From: Arthrobacter sp. cf158
Lineage (GTDB): Bacteria > Actinomycetota > Actinomycetes > Actinomycetales > Micrococcaceae
Assembly (NCBI RefSeq): GCF_900106835.1
Contig: NZ_FNNR01000003.1
Span: forward strand, 134,381-198,380
DNA: 64,000 nucleotides
Direction of reading: 5' to 3'
Shown here: positions 37,127-46,405 of the stretch, one piece after another
Layout of the letters: each line of letters opens with the position of its first letter
How positions within the stretch are numbered: position 1 is the stretch's first letter
Made by a program: the position numbers and the translations under genes
The notes under the pieces: model-generated
What the model was told of the DNA's origin: nothing
Databases searched by the model: none
Seen by the model: only the letters and a program-made list of their open reading frames with translations

Positions 37127-38014
37127 TCAGGGGACTGTGAGGAAGTCGATGACTTCCTCGACGCGGCCCAGCAACGATGCCTCAAGGTCGGCGTAGCTTC
37201 GAACCGCTCCGAGGAGCCGTTGCCAGCCCAGGCCGATGTCCTCGGCGGTCTCATGGGGCCAGCCGAAGGCACGGAGAATCCCGGTCTTCCAGTCGATCCC
37301 CCGGGGCACCGAAGGCCACGCGTCGATCCCCAGCACCTTAGGCCGGATGGCTTGCCACACGTCAATGTAGGGGTGACCGACGATCAGGACATTTCCGGCA
37401 GCTCCTGGCACGGTCATGGCCTCGGCCGCAATGCGGGACTCCTTGGAACCGGCGACGAGGTGGTCCACCAGGATGCCGAGGCGGCGGGCGGGACCTGGAT
37501 TAAAGGCCGCGATCGCAGATTTCAGGTCGTCCACGCCGTGGAGGGGCTCTACGACGATTCCTTCGACCCGCAGATCGTCGCCCCAGACTTTCTCGACCAG
37601 TTCGGCGTCGTGCTTTCCTTCTACCCAGATGCGGCTGGCCTTGGCCACCTGGGCGCGCTGGCCTTGCACCCTGACGGAGCCGGAGGCAGTCCGCCCCGCA
37701 GCTGCACCGGAAGCGGGTGGGCGCGCGGCGGGCGGCATCAAACGGATTGCCTGCCCTTCAAGCAAGAAGCCGTATCCGAGCTGGAACGACTTCGTCTTCC
37801 CGCGCCTGTCCTCAAGGGAAACAATGTGCATGCCGCCGGTCTTTTCTACGCGCGTGACCTCACCCACCCAGCCCGACTGGACGTCCTCAAGGACCATTCC
37901 CCGCTGGACTGGTACCTCTGGGAGTTGGCGTTTGGCAGGAGCGGACAGATCCTGCGGACCCCAATTGTCGAAAGCCAAGGAGTTCCTACCTTTGTGCTGG
38001 TTTGTGCCGGGCAT
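37127..38014 (-). CDS. DUF3097 family protein, possibly TOPRIM-like
   Basis: The 295-residue actinobacterial protein has an N-terminal beta-rich part (about 35-95), an Ala/Pro linker, and a C-terminal domain from about 125. That domain has IWVEGKHDAELVEKVWG (Glu 132), an acidic-strand LGILVDHLVAGSKES (Asp 184) and VGHPYIDVWQAI. The EGKxD strand and the later LVDH strand recall TOPRIM domains of primases and RNase M5-type maturases. This likeness is my inference. It is divergent from hrcA. Confidence 0.75.
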   Translation of the reverse strand: MPGTNQHKGRNSLAFDNWGPQDLSAPAKRQLPEVPVQRGMVLEDVQSGWVGEVTRVEKTGGMHIVSLEDRRGKTKSFQLGYGFLLEGQAIRLMPPAARPPASGAAAGRTASGSVRVQGQRAQVAKASRIWVEGKHDAELVEKVWGDDLRVEGIVVEPLHGVDDLKSAIAAFNPGPARRLGILVDHLVAGSKESRIAAEAMTVPGAAGNVLIVGHPYIDVWQAIRPKVLGIDAWPSVPRGIDWKTGILRAFGWPHETAEDIGLGWQRLLGAVRSYADLEASLLGRVEEVIDFLTVP

Positions 38015-38070
38015 CAGATCACCGTGGCTGCTGTTGCCGCCCCACCTGGCTGATCCGGGCGTTGGGCGGT

Positions 38071-38100
38071 TTCAATGCTAGCAACGGGGTGGCTCATACT
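38071..38100 (+). promoter_or_regulatory. Candidate hrcA promoter
   Basis: TTCAAT (38071-38076) and CATACT (38095-38100) are separated by 18 bases. The predicted start point, near 38107, falls at the edge of the CIRCE element, which is how HrcA usually blocks transcription. Confidence 0.45.
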
Positions 38101-38107
38101 AGACTTG

Positions 38108-38134
38108 TTAGCACTTGGGCATGTTGAGTGCTAA
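38108..38134. promoter_or_regulatory. CIRCE operator for HrcA
   Basis: TTAGCACTT, nine bases, GAGTGCTAA. This matches the consensus TTAGCACTC-N9-GAGTGCTAA at 17 of 18 arm positions, the change being the last base of the left arm. It is 71 bases before hrcA, so HrcA probably represses its own operon. Confidence 0.93.
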
Positions 38135-38205
38135 ATGCGGTGATCCGTTTGCGGTCCCGCGGTGACCGGTCGGAGTGACCACGGAAGTCGTCAGGAGGTG
38201 GAGCA

Positions 38206-39213
38206 ATGAGTGAGCCACGCAAATTGGAAGTGCTGCGGGCCATCGTTGAGGATTACGTGCATTCGAGGGAGCCTGTCGGATCGAAGGCACTCGTCGAGCG
38301 GCACCATCTTGGTGTTTCCAGCGCCACCATCAGGAACGACATGGCTGTCCTGGAAGAAGAAGGCCTCATTGCGGCGCCACACACCAGCGCCGGCCGCATT
38401 CCAACGGACAAGGGTTACCGGTTGTTCGTTGACCGTATCTCCCAGGTCAAGCCGCTGTCTGCGGCAGAACGCCGCGCGATCCATTCATTGCTTGAGGGGC
38501 CCGATGATGTCGATGACATCCTGGAGCGCACAGTAAGGCTTCTGTCGCAACTGACCAACCAAGTGGCCGTCGTTCAATACCCGCACTCCAACAGGGCCCT
38601 GGTCCGCCACGTTGAGTTCGTCCTGCTGGCACCCAAGCAAGTGCTTGTCGTCCTGATCGCGGACACCGGCAGTGTTGGCCAGAAAGTCATTGAGGCCGGT
38701 TCGGACACGAGCAATGAGGCCTTGATGCTTTTGAGGTCGCGGTTCCTCGGCAACATCGCAGGGACGCAGCTGGCACTCTTGCCGCAGGTACTTCCATCTG
38801 TGGTTGCCCTGTGTCCGCCGGAGCTTCGCAGTCTGGCCCAAACACTGGCTCACGGGCTGCAGTCGCTGAGCGACACCAGCCGGGAAGAGCGCATCCTGAT
38901 GGCCGGCACAGCGAACCTCGCCCGATCCAATGTGGACTTCCCGTTGAGCATTGGTCCGGTCCTGGAGGCGCTTGAGGAACAAGTTGTCATGCTCCGGTTG
39001 TTGTCCGACATGGGGGATGACCCCCGTGGCGTCACAGTGAGCATTGGCCGTGAGAACCCCTACGACGGTTTGGCCGAGGCGTCTGTGGTTGCCACAGGCT
39101 ACGGCTCAGGTGCCAAAGTGGGGATTCTCGGTCCTACAAGGATGGACTATCCCACCACCATGGCCGCGGTTCGCGCAGTGGCCCGTTACCTTTCACGCAT
39201 TCTCGGCGGCTGA
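38206..39213 (+). CDS. hrcA: Heat-inducible transcription repressor HrcA
   Basis: HrcA represses chaperone genes by binding CIRCE and is kept active by GroEL. The 335-residue protein has the winged helix near 1-80 ([17 protein letters not shown] and [18 protein letters not shown]), the central GAF-like domain, and the conserved IGRENPY near 281-287. The ATG is preceded by AGGAGG. A CIRCE element lies upstream. dnaJ follows after 50 bases. Confidence 0.97.
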   Translation: MSEPRKLEVLRAIVEDYVHSREPVGSKALVERHHLGVSSATIRNDMAVLEEEGLIAAPHTSAGRIPTDKGYRLFVDRISQVKPLSAAERRAIHSLLEGPDDVDDILERTVRLLSQLTNQVAVVQYPHSNRALVRHVEFVLLAPKQVLVVLIADTGSVGQKVIEAGSDTSNEALMLLRSRFLGNIAGTQLALLPQVLPSVVALCPPELRSLAQTLAHGLQSLSDTSREERILMAGTANLARSNVDFPLSIGPVLEALEEQVVMLRLLSDMGDDPRGVTVSIGRENPYDGLAEASVVATGYGSGAKVGILGPTRMDYPTTMAAVRAVARYLSRILGG

Positions 39214-39263
39214 ACGCCGGCCCGAGGAAACATTCGCAGTACAACAAGGAAGAGATACCGACT

Positions 39264-40391
39264 TTGAGCAGCCACTATGACGTTTTGGGAGTCTCTCCGG
39301 AAGCCACCGGGGAAGAGATCAAAAAGGCGTACCGCAAGTTGGCGAGGAAACTTCACCCGGACGTCAATCCCGGTGAGGACGTCGCAGAGCAGTTCAAGGC
39401 CGTGACCCATGCTTACGAGGTGTTGTCAGACCCCCAGAAGCGCCGCGTTTACGATGCCACGGGCAACGAGAACGGCACTGACAACGGCTTCGGCGGTGGA
39501 TACTCCGGCCAGGGCTTCGCCTTCCAGGACATCTTCGACACCTTCTTTGGCGGTGGTGGAGGGCATGGCGGACCGGCGTCCCGTGTCCGTCGCGGCCAGG
39601 ATGCACTCATCAGCGTCCGCATTGACCTCAAGGATGCCGTGTTCGGCGTCAACAAGAAACTTGAAGTGGACACGGCCGTTGTCTGCCCCACGTGCGACGG
39701 CAGTTGCTGCCGCCCGGGTACCCACCCGGAACGTTGCGATATTTGTGGCGGCAGCGGCCAGGTTCAGCGTGCGGTCCGCTCCATCCTGGGCCAGGTCATG
39801 ACCACCGCGCCCTGTGGTTCCTGCGAAGGCTTCGGATCTGTCATCAAGGATCCCTGCAACGAGTGCAATGGACAGGGGCGTATTCGCAGCCGCCGGTCCC
39901 TGACCATCAAGGTCCCTGCCGGCGTTGCAACCGGTACACGGATCCAGCTGTCCGGACAGGGCGAGGCGGGGCCAGCGGGTGGCCCTGCAGGCGACCTTTA
40001 CGTGGAGATCCGGGTCAACAACGATTCCATGTTCATGCGCGAAGGCGATGACCTTCACGCCACGCTGAGCGTGCCCATGACTGCCGCGGCCCTTGGCACG
40101 GAACTGAAGCTCGAGACCTTCGATGGCGCGCAGGACATTGATGTGAAGTCCGGCACCCAGTCAGGTGAAATCATCACCCTTCGCGGACTCGGCGTCACTC
40201 ATCTGCGGGGTTACGGCCGCGGGGACCTCAAAGTGCACCTCCACGTTGAGACACCCACCAAGCTCGACCCCGCCCAGGAAGAATTGTTGCAGCAGCTCGC
40301 CAAGCTTCGCGGGGAGCAGTTCACCGAGGGAAAGCTTGTTGCCAGCGGCGGCATGTTCGCCAAGCTGCGGGACAAGCTCGGTAACCTGTAG
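39264..40391 (+). CDS. dnaJ: Chaperone DnaJ (second type, linked to hrcA)
   Basis: DnaJ stimulates the ATPase of DnaK and delivers unfolded proteins. The 375-residue protein has the J domain with HPD at 31-33, a Gly/Phe-rich region, four zinc-finger CxxC repeats (about 135-210) and the C-terminal substrate domain. The first zinc repeat reads CPTCDGSCC, with cysteines where Gly-x is usual. The TTG start has AAGGAAG eleven bases upstream. Linkage to hrcA is the actinobacterial dnaJ2 position; a first dnaJ is expected with dnaK elsewhere. Confidence 0.94.
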   Translation: MSSHYDVLGVSPEATGEEIKKAYRKLARKLHPDVNPGEDVAEQFKAVTHAYEVLSDPQKRRVYDATGNENGTDNGFGGGYSGQGFAFQDIFDTFFGGGGGHGGPASRVRRGQDALISVRIDLKDAVFGVNKKLEVDTAVVCPTCDGSCCRPGTHPERCDICGGSGQVQRAVRSILGQVMTTAPCGSCEGFGSVIKDPCNECNGQGRIRSRRSLTIKVPAGVATGTRIQLSGQGEAGPAGGPAGDLYVEIRVNNDSMFMREGDDLHATLSVPMTAAALGTELKLETFDGAQDIDVKSGTQSGEIITLRGLGVTHLRGYGRGDLKVHLHVETPTKLDPAQEELLQQLAKLRGEQFTEGKLVASGGMFAKLRDKLGNL

Positions 40392-40393
40392 CG

Positions 40394-41167
40394 GTGAGCA
40401 ATCCCGTTTTCTTCGCACCAGTCGGCAGCCTCGGCCATGTGAACCCCGGTTCCACGTTTGTCCTGGAAGGGCCTGAGGCCCGGCACGCCGTCACGGTCAA
40501 GCGCCTGGCCGTGGGAGAGCCCGTTGACATCGCTGATGGTAAGGGGGCCAGGCTTACAGGGACAGTTGCCGAAGCGGGGCCTGGCACATTGACGGTCACG
40601 GCCTCGGATGTTGTGTTCGAGGATCAACCGGACGTGCGTTTGGTGCTTGTCCAAGCCCTGGCCAAGGGTGATCGCGATGAACTTGCCATTGAGACTGCTA
40701 CGGAACTCGGAATAGATGCCGTGATTCCGTGGCAGTCGGAGCGCTCGATTGTGCGGTGGAAGGGAGATCGCGCGGCAAAGGCCCATGCCAAGTGGCAGTC
40801 TGTGGTCACCGCTGCGGCCAAGCAGGCCCGGCGGGCATGGATACCGGAAGTGCGGCAAATCCTGGATACCGGGGCGCTGGCCAAAGCCGTAGAGAACGCG
40901 GATCTGGCCATCATCCTTCATGAAGACGCCAAGAATCCCTTGCGTGCGGTCCTCGAGGAATTGGAGGCGTCCCGTGAAGCGCGTCGCGACGCACCTCGGG
41001 AAGTTCTCTTGATTGTGGGGCCGGAGGGCGGAATTTCGCCACGTGAGGTGACGCGTCTCAGCGACGCCGGGGCCGTGACGGCACTCCTGGGTCACCACGT
41101 CTTGCGGTCGTCGACGGCGGGTCCCGCCGCCGTCGTTCTCGCCAGCGACGTTTTGGGCCGCTGGTAG
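40394..41167 (+). CDS. rsmE: 16S rRNA (uracil-1498-N3)-methyltransferase
   Basis: RsmE methylates U1498 in the decoding centre of 16S rRNA. The 257-residue protein has an N-terminal PUA-like part and a SPOUT knot with LVQALAKGDRDELAIETATELG and the SAM-binding GPEGGISPREV near 209-219. The GTG begins two bases after the dnaJ stop, so it is in the hrcA heat-shock unit. It converges with the lipoprotein gene only six bases away. Confidence 0.94.
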   Translation: MSNPVFFAPVGSLGHVNPGSTFVLEGPEARHAVTVKRLAVGEPVDIADGKGARLTGTVAEAGPGTLTVTASDVVFEDQPDVRLVLVQALAKGDRDELAIETATELGIDAVIPWQSERSIVRWKGDRAAKAHAKWQSVVTAAAKQARRAWIPEVRQILDTGALAKAVENADLAIILHEDAKNPLRAVLEELEASREARRDAPREVLLIVGPEGGISPREVTRLSDAGAVTALLGHHVLRSSTAGPAAVVLASDVLGRW

Positions 41168-41173
41168 AACGAA

Positions 41174-42139
41174 TCAGCCGACGCTGAACAGCCGGGTATC
41201 CGTAGTGGCTTCAATGGTCTTGCCGGCATCATCGACCTGCGAGACCTGCAACTCGTACTTGCCGGGCTTCAGCGTTGCACTGAAGGTGAAGACGCCGTAC
41301 TGTCCAGGCTCGCCGGTCGCCTTCACCTGCCCGGTCAGGAGGCTGGCTTTTTCGCCTTTGCCCGTGTCTTGGAGGATCTGCCAGTTCACGGGTTTGGAAC
41401 CGTCCGTGCTGCGGCCGTTGAACTTGACCGCACCTGCCGGCAGTGACGTATCTTCCTGCGGGTCAATAATCCACAGGGGTGCCACGAGCGATGCATCGCG
41501 CGCCATAGGTTGGCCCAGCTGCACTTGGCCGAACGCCATATAGTCCTTGTGTCCGTCAACCAGGATGACCACCTGGATTTGCTGGCCTGAATTGATCAGG
41601 CCGGAGGACGAGGCCGCCGCCGTAGCGGTGTACACCAATTGCTGGATGGCCCGCTGCGCCATCCCTGCATCAAGGTTCGAATTGAAGGCATCACGGGAAA
41701 TATCGACCGTGATCACGTTCTTCCCGGAGATTGAGGTGGCCAGGCTTGCAGGTTCCTGCCAGGGCGTGAAGAAATCGTGGTCCAGGGGCTTTTGGGCCAT
41801 CATGATCCGCAGCGCAGTTGTCACGGGATTTCCGTCGCCGGAGATGTCCCTGAACTCACGGTAGAGGTAGACCTCTTCCTTGCTCCGCCCGATCCAATAC
41901 ACGGGAATCTTGGTGGAGGCCTGGGTCGTTTCCAGGGGAGCATTGCTTGCAGGTGCGTCCTGGACGGTCAGAGACGGCGGCCCTGACGTAGCTGGAGCGC
42001 CCTCGCCATTGGCGATGCATCCGGTGAGGAAGAGGACAGCAAACATCGCAGGCACGGCCATTGCGGATTTTTTCCGTTGGCGCGCGCCTTTAGCGTTGTT
42101 GGCTGAATCCTTGATGGAGTTTCCTGTCCTGAAGTTCAT
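41174..42139 (-). CDS. Lipoprotein with GerMN and Gmad2-type domains
   Basis: The 321-residue protein has a basic N-terminus (ARQRKKS), a hydrophobic stretch and a lipobox LTGC with Cys 41, so it is a membrane-anchored lipoprotein. A GerMN sporulation/germination domain follows (about 80-225). The C-terminal region (about 230-320) resembles the immunoglobulin-like Gmad2 domain. The organism type does not form spores. Mycobacterial relatives (LpqB-like) work with MtrAB at the cell envelope, but that gene context is absent here. The ATG at 42139 has no clear ribosome-binding site. Confidence 0.78.
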   Translation of the reverse strand: MNFRTGNSIKDSANNAKGARQRKKSAMAVPAMFAVLFLTGCIANGEGAPATSGPPSLTVQDAPASNAPLETTQASTKIPVYWIGRSKEEVYLYREFRDISGDGNPVTTALRIMMAQKPLDHDFFTPWQEPASLATSISGKNVITVDISRDAFNSNLDAGMAQRAIQQLVYTATAAASSSGLINSGQQIQVVILVDGHKDYMAFGQVQLGQPMARDASLVAPLWIIDPQEDTSLPAGAVKFNGRSTDGSKPVNWQILQDTGKGEKASLLTGQVKATGEPGQYGVFTFSATLKPGKYELQVSQVDDAGKTIEATTDTRLFSVG

Positions 42140-42474
42140 GTTCAAACAGCCGTCGGCGGTGGCTGGCTGCGGGGCAGTGGTGGTCCCCGCCTATGCCAGC
42201 TTGGCACATGGCCGACGACGGTCGGCCGGGTTTTTGGGGCCGGGCGCCAACTGAAACATGATTGATACCCGCTTGATGCCGAGTTGAGACATAGAGTCCG
42301 CTATCAGCGTGGGGGCCGGAATGCGCCCGGCCGGTGAGGTTCACCGTGGGCGGTGCTGGCGTAGGATTGAGTTCATTCCGGCATCAAGGCGGGCGTCTTC
42401 AGGCGGCCGCATATGTCGAATCGATGGCGTTAATACGACCCAACCGGAGGAGAACAGGCCTGACGGCCAGCACT
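42140..42474. other. Divergent intergenic region between the lipoprotein gene and phoH
   Basis: This 335-base stretch has no gene I can support. The best promoter-like match is GTTCAC (42339-42344) with TAGGAT (42362-42367), 17 bases apart, directed towards phoH. GGAGGAG at 42446-42452 is a strong ribosome-binding site lying 22 bases before the phoH ATG but seven bases before an in-frame CTG. I see no tRNA, riboswitch or strong hairpin. Confidence 0.4.
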
Positions 42475-43557
42475 ATGAGTGAATCTTTGAATGGGCGGCT
42501 CAGGACCGGTAACGGCAACCAGTCGCCTACCGAGTTCCCGCACACGTTACCGGGCACGCGCACGGAGATTGTCACGTTCGACAACTCCGACCAGATGGTT
42601 CACTCGCTGGGCAGCCACGACGAGGCCCTGCGGTACATCGAGGAGCAGTTCCAGGACGTCAATTTCCATGTCCGGGGCAACGAACTTTCCATGACCGGCC
42701 CTTCCACGGTTATCCCGCGAATCATGCGCCTCCTTGAGGAAGTGCGCGGGCTGGTGTCGAAGGGCACCGTGGTCACACCGGACGTCCTTCAGCAGCTCGT
42801 CTCCCTGTTGAGCACCCAGTCAGTGCAGAATCCTGCCGATGTCCTGACCCACAACATCCTGTCCAGCAGGGGCAAAACCATCCGGCCTAAGACGCTGAAC
42901 CAGAAGAACTATGTGGATGCCATCGACGCAAACACGGTGATCTTCGGGATCGGCCCGGCAGGTACGGGCAAGACATACCTGGCCATGGCAAAGGCTGTTC
43001 AGGCGCTTCAAATGAAGGAAGTCAGCCGGATCATTTTGACGCGGCCCGCCGTGGAGGCGGGGGAGCGGCTGGGATTCCTTCCCGGAACCCTGAGCGACAA
43101 GATCGATCCTTATCTGCGGCCTCTTTATGATGCGTTGCACGACATGATGGACCCCGAATCCATACCGCGGCTTATGGCGGCGGGGACCATTGAAGTCGCG
43201 CCACTGGCCTACATGCGCGGACGAACGTTGAACGATGCCTTCATCATCTTGGACGAAGCACAGAACACCACCCCGGAGCAGATGAAGATGTTCCTGACCC
43301 GCCTGGGCTTCGGATCAAAAATGGTGGTGACCGGTGACGTCACACAAATCGATCTGCCCTCCGGATCCACCTCCGGCTTGCGAATAGTCCGCGAAATCCT
43401 CACCGGCATCGATGACGTCAATTTCTCACTTCTGGAGGCGGCCGACGTCGTCAGGCATCGGCTCGTGGCGGACATCGTCTCCGCATACAGCAAGTGGGAT
43501 GACGCGCACAGTACTGACGCCGCAGGAACACATTTCAAGCGTGGAGAACGTAAATGA
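42475..43557 (+). CDS. phoH: PhoH family ATPase
   Basis: PhoH-like proteins are RNA-associated P-loop ATPases, often genetically linked to YbeY. From the ATG at 42475 the protein has 360 residues, with an N-terminal KH-like part and the ATPase core: Walker A GPAGTGKT at 160-167, RPAVEAGERLGFLPG, Walker B FIILDEAQN, and TGDVTQIDLP. The start is uncertain. The strong GGAGGAG at 42446 fits a CTG start at 42460 better, and an ATG at 42424 is also in frame. It overlaps ybeY by four bases. Confidence 0.92.
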   Translation: MSESLNGRLRTGNGNQSPTEFPHTLPGTRTEIVTFDNSDQMVHSLGSHDEALRYIEEQFQDVNFHVRGNELSMTGPSTVIPRIMRLLEEVRGLVSKGTVVTPDVLQQLVSLLSTQSVQNPADVLTHNILSSRGKTIRPKTLNQKNYVDAIDANTVIFGIGPAGTGKTYLAMAKAVQALQMKEVSRIILTRPAVEAGERLGFLPGTLSDKIDPYLRPLYDALHDMMDPESIPRLMAAGTIEVAPLAYMRGRTLNDAFIILDEAQNTTPEQMKMFLTRLGFGSKMVVTGDVTQIDLPSGSTSGLRIVREILTGIDDVNFSLLEAADVVRHRLVADIVSAYSKWDDAHSTDAAGTHFKRGERK

Positions 43558-44027
43558 GCATTGAAGTCAATAACGAGTCCGGCGTTGCCGTGGACGAGGC
43601 GCAACTGGTGACGTTGTCCCGCTTCATCTTTGAACGGCTCTACATCCACCCCCAGGCCGAGCTTTCCATTCTCCTGGTGGACGAACCGGCCATGGAGAAG
43701 CTCCACATCGAGCTCATGGACGAGCCCGGAGCAACTGACGTGCTGTCCGTGCCGATGGATGAGCTCACTCCCGGAACTCCGGACAGGCCAACGCCACAGG
43801 GGATGCTGGGAGACATTGCCATCTGTCCACAGGTTGCCGAAGTGCAGGCCCGGAACGCCGGGCACCCTACCCAGGATGAGATGTTGCTGTTGACCACCCA
43901 CGGCATACTCCACCTGCTCGGGTTCGATCATGCCGAGCCTGAGGAGAAGGAAGAGATGTTCGGCTTGCAGCGGGAACTGCTGTCTGAATTCCTGGGCAAG
44001 GATGCCCCCATGGAGACCATGCAGTGA
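43554..44027 (+). CDS. ybeY: Endoribonuclease YbeY
   Basis: YbeY is a zinc-dependent RNase needed for 16S rRNA 3'-end maturation and ribosome quality control. The 157-residue protein has the metal motif HGILHLLGFDH near 116-126, the HxxxHxxxxxH pattern. The ATG overlaps the phoH stop and its own stop overlaps the next GTG, both by four bases, so phoH, ybeY and the CorC-like gene are translated as a chain. Confidence 0.95.
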   Translation: MSIEVNNESGVAVDEAQLVTLSRFIFERLYIHPQAELSILLVDEPAMEKLHIELMDEPGATDVLSVPMDELTPGTPDRPTPQGMLGDIAICPQVAEVQARNAGHPTQDEMLLLTTHGILHLLGFDHAEPEEKEEMFGLQRELLSEFLGKDAPMETMQ

Positions 44028-45355
44028 CCTGGATCATCCTGGTTGGCATGGCGCTGGTTTTCCTGAGTTTCGTCGCCCTGCTGACTGCAGCCGAGGCTGC
44101 GTTCAACTTCCTGCCCCGGCATGAAGCAGAGCAATCGATTCTTAAGAGCAAAGGCAAAGCGCTGGGTGGCATCCTCAAGGCACCCATTGCCCATATGCGC
44201 GCTTTGCGTTTCTGGCGCGTCTGGTTTGAAATGGCCGCCGCCGTAGCCGTGGCCGTGATTCTGCACAGCTTGCTGGACAATGTGTGGCTTGCCGGCCTTG
44301 CCGCCACTGGCATCATGGCCGTGATCGGATTCGTCCTGGTGGGTGTGTCGCCCAGGCAGTTGGGTCGGGCGCACTCAGGCCCTGTAGTCCGGTTCACGGC
44401 TCCATTGATCCGTTTCCTGTGCTGGATCCTTGGCCCCATTCCCGGCTGGCTGGTGGCACTCGGTCAGGCCGTGGCTCCCGGTGCTCCGAGCGGCGATGAC
44501 GCCTTCGTCAGCGAAGAAGAGTTCCGCGAGTTCGTGGATCGTGCCGCGGAATCGGACATGATCGAAGACAACGAGGCCGAGCTCATTCATTCAGTGTTCG
44601 ACTTTGGCGACACCCTGGTGCGTTCCGTCATGGTTCCCCGAACGGACATTGTCAGCATTGGGACGGGTTCGGATCTGGAGACGGCCATGGGCCTGTTTCT
44701 GCGTTCCGGCTATTCCAGGATCCCCGTCATTGGTGAGAATACGGATCAGATCCGTGGCATTCTCTACCTCAAGGACGTCGCGTCGGCCATGCATCGTGGC
44801 GAACCGGGCCTACAAGTCCATGATGTCGATTCACTCGCGCGCGATGTCCGCTACGTCCCGGAATCCAAACCCGTGAGCGATCTCCTCCGGGAGCTGCAGC
44901 AAGAGTCCACCCACGTGGCCATCGTCATTGACGAGTACGGCGGTACCGCAGGGCTGGTGACCCTCGAGGACCTCATTGAGGAAATCGTGGGCGAAATCGT
45001 TGATGAATACGACGCAGCCGCGGAAGAAGCGGTGGAGCTCGGTGACGGTACCTATCGCGTAAGTGCACGCATGAGCATCGATGACCTTGGCGAATTGTTT
45101 GACGTTGACCTCGACGACGACGAGGTAGACACCGTCGGTGGTCTCCTCGCCAAGGCCTTGGGTCAGGTTCCCATTGTCGGAAGCTCCGTTGAAGTGAACG
45201 GAATATCACTCAGGGCGGATAGGCTGGAGGGTCGCCGAAACAGGGTCAGCCACATCATTGCGGCAGCCATGCCAAAGGAAGACACTGACTTTGAAGACCT
45301 ACTCGATGACGCCGACTCAACGCAACAGGGAGTTCCACGTGAGCAAGCAAAATAA
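44024..45355 (+). CDS. CNNM/CBS-domain membrane protein, CorC/HlyC type
   Basis: The 443-residue protein has a DUF21/CNNM membrane domain with about four segments (1-150), a CBS pair (about 195-320, with [13 protein letters not shown] and [22 protein letters not shown]) and a C-terminal CorC/HlyC domain (about 340-425). Relatives are magnesium or cobalt transport proteins; older hemolysin labels are misleading. The GTG overlaps ybeY by four bases and the end overlaps era by 17 bases. Confidence 0.9.
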   Translation: MTWIILVGMALVFLSFVALLTAAEAAFNFLPRHEAEQSILKSKGKALGGILKAPIAHMRALRFWRVWFEMAAAVAVAVILHSLLDNVWLAGLAATGIMAVIGFVLVGVSPRQLGRAHSGPVVRFTAPLIRFLCWILGPIPGWLVALGQAVAPGAPSGDDAFVSEEEFREFVDRAAESDMIEDNEAELIHSVFDFGDTLVRSVMVPRTDIVSIGTGSDLETAMGLFLRSGYSRIPVIGENTDQIRGILYLKDVASAMHRGEPGLQVHDVDSLARDVRYVPESKPVSDLLRELQQESTHVAIVIDEYGGTAGLVTLEDLIEEIVGEIVDEYDAAAEEAVELGDGTYRVSARMSIDDLGELFDVDLDDDEVDTVGGLLAKALGQVPIVGSSVEVNGISLRADRLEGRRNRVSHIIAAAMPKEDTDFEDLLDDADSTQQGVPREQAK

Positions 45356-46301
45356 GAATTTCGATGCCGATAGTGATTTCGGCGGCTTCCACGCAGGCTT
45401 CTCCGTGCTGGTGGGCCGCCCGAATGCCGGCAAGTCAACGCTGACCAATGCCTTGGTTGGCCAGAAGGTGGCCATCACTTCTGCCAAGCCGCAAACAACG
45501 CGCCACACCATTCGCGGGATCGTCCATCGAGATGACGCCCAGCTGATCCTGGTGGACACACCGGGACTCCACCGGCCGCGCACCCTGCTGGGAAAGCGCC
45601 TTAACGAACTTGTCGCAGACACGCTGGCGGAAGTCGATGCCATCGGATTCTGCTTGCCCGCAAATGAAAAAATCGGCCCCGGCGACAAGTACATCGCCGC
45701 GCAATTGGCCGCAGTGGGTCGCAAGCCTATTGTTGCGCTCGTGACCAAAACGGACCTCGTGGACCGCCAGGCACTGACTGAGCAGTTGCTGGCCGTAGCG
45801 GCTTTGGGGCGCGAAGTCCTTGGCGAGCAGGGCTGGGCGGACATCGTCCCCGTATCCGCCGCAGATGGTTTCCAGGTCTCTACTGTTGCGGATGTGCTGA
45901 TCAGCCACATGCCGTCGTCCCCACCGCTCTACCCGGATGGGGAGCTAACGGACGAGCCCGAGGCCGTCATGATCGCCGAACTGATCCGCGAGGCCGCTCT
46001 GGAGGGGGTCCGTGATGAACTCCCTCACTCGCTGGCGGTTGTGGTGGAGGAAATCGTTCCCCGTGAAGGTCGTACGGAGGACAATCCGCTGCTGGATGTT
46101 CGGGTGAATCTCTATGTAGAGCGTCCTTCGCAGAAGGCAATCATCATCGGCAAGGGCGGAAGCAGGTTGCGTGAAGTGGGTACCAACGCCCGTAAGGGAA
46201 TCGAGACTCTTCTGGGAACCCGGATTTACCTCGACTTGCACGTCAAGGTGGCCAAAGACTGGCAGCGGGACCCCAAGCAGTTGGTCAAACTCGGGTTCTA
46301 A
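45339..46301 (+). CDS. era: GTPase Era
   Basis: Era binds 16S rRNA and aids 30S assembly. The 320-residue protein has the P-loop GRPNAGKS at 26-33, the switch DTPGLHRPRTLLGKRLN, the specificity motif TKTD, and a C-terminal KH domain with IIIGKGGSRLREVG. The GTG at 45339 is chosen because AGGGAG (45327-45332) is six bases upstream; the open frame extends to 45258 inside the CorC-like gene. It is the last gene of the phoH-ybeY cluster. Confidence 0.96.
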   Translation: MSKQNKNFDADSDFGGFHAGFSVLVGRPNAGKSTLTNALVGQKVAITSAKPQTTRHTIRGIVHRDDAQLILVDTPGLHRPRTLLGKRLNELVADTLAEVDAIGFCLPANEKIGPGDKYIAAQLAAVGRKPIVALVTKTDLVDRQALTEQLLAVAALGREVLGEQGWADIVPVSAADGFQVSTVADVLISHMPSSPPLYPDGELTDEPEAVMIAELIREAALEGVRDELPHSLAVVVEEIVPREGRTEDNPLLDVRVNLYVERPSQKAIIIGKGGSRLREVGTNARKGIETLLGTRIYLDLHVKVAKDWQRDPKQLVKLGF

Positions 46302-46360
46302 GGGCGTCATACGTCCCGGCGTGGCTTTGGCCCGATAAGGAACTTCCCAGAATCGGCAAC

Positions 46361-46366
46361 TATGAT
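46361..46366 (+). promoter_or_regulatory. Possible -10 element for the LCP gene
   Basis: TATGAT is one base from the consensus and lies 39 bases before the LCP start. GGAACTT at 46339 is an extracytoplasmic-sigma-like -35, but its spacing to a matching -10 is not clear. Weak evidence. Confidence 0.3.
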
Positions 46367-46405
46367 GACGGGAATCCACGTGTTTGAGGAAAGGTAAACC
46401 GAATA

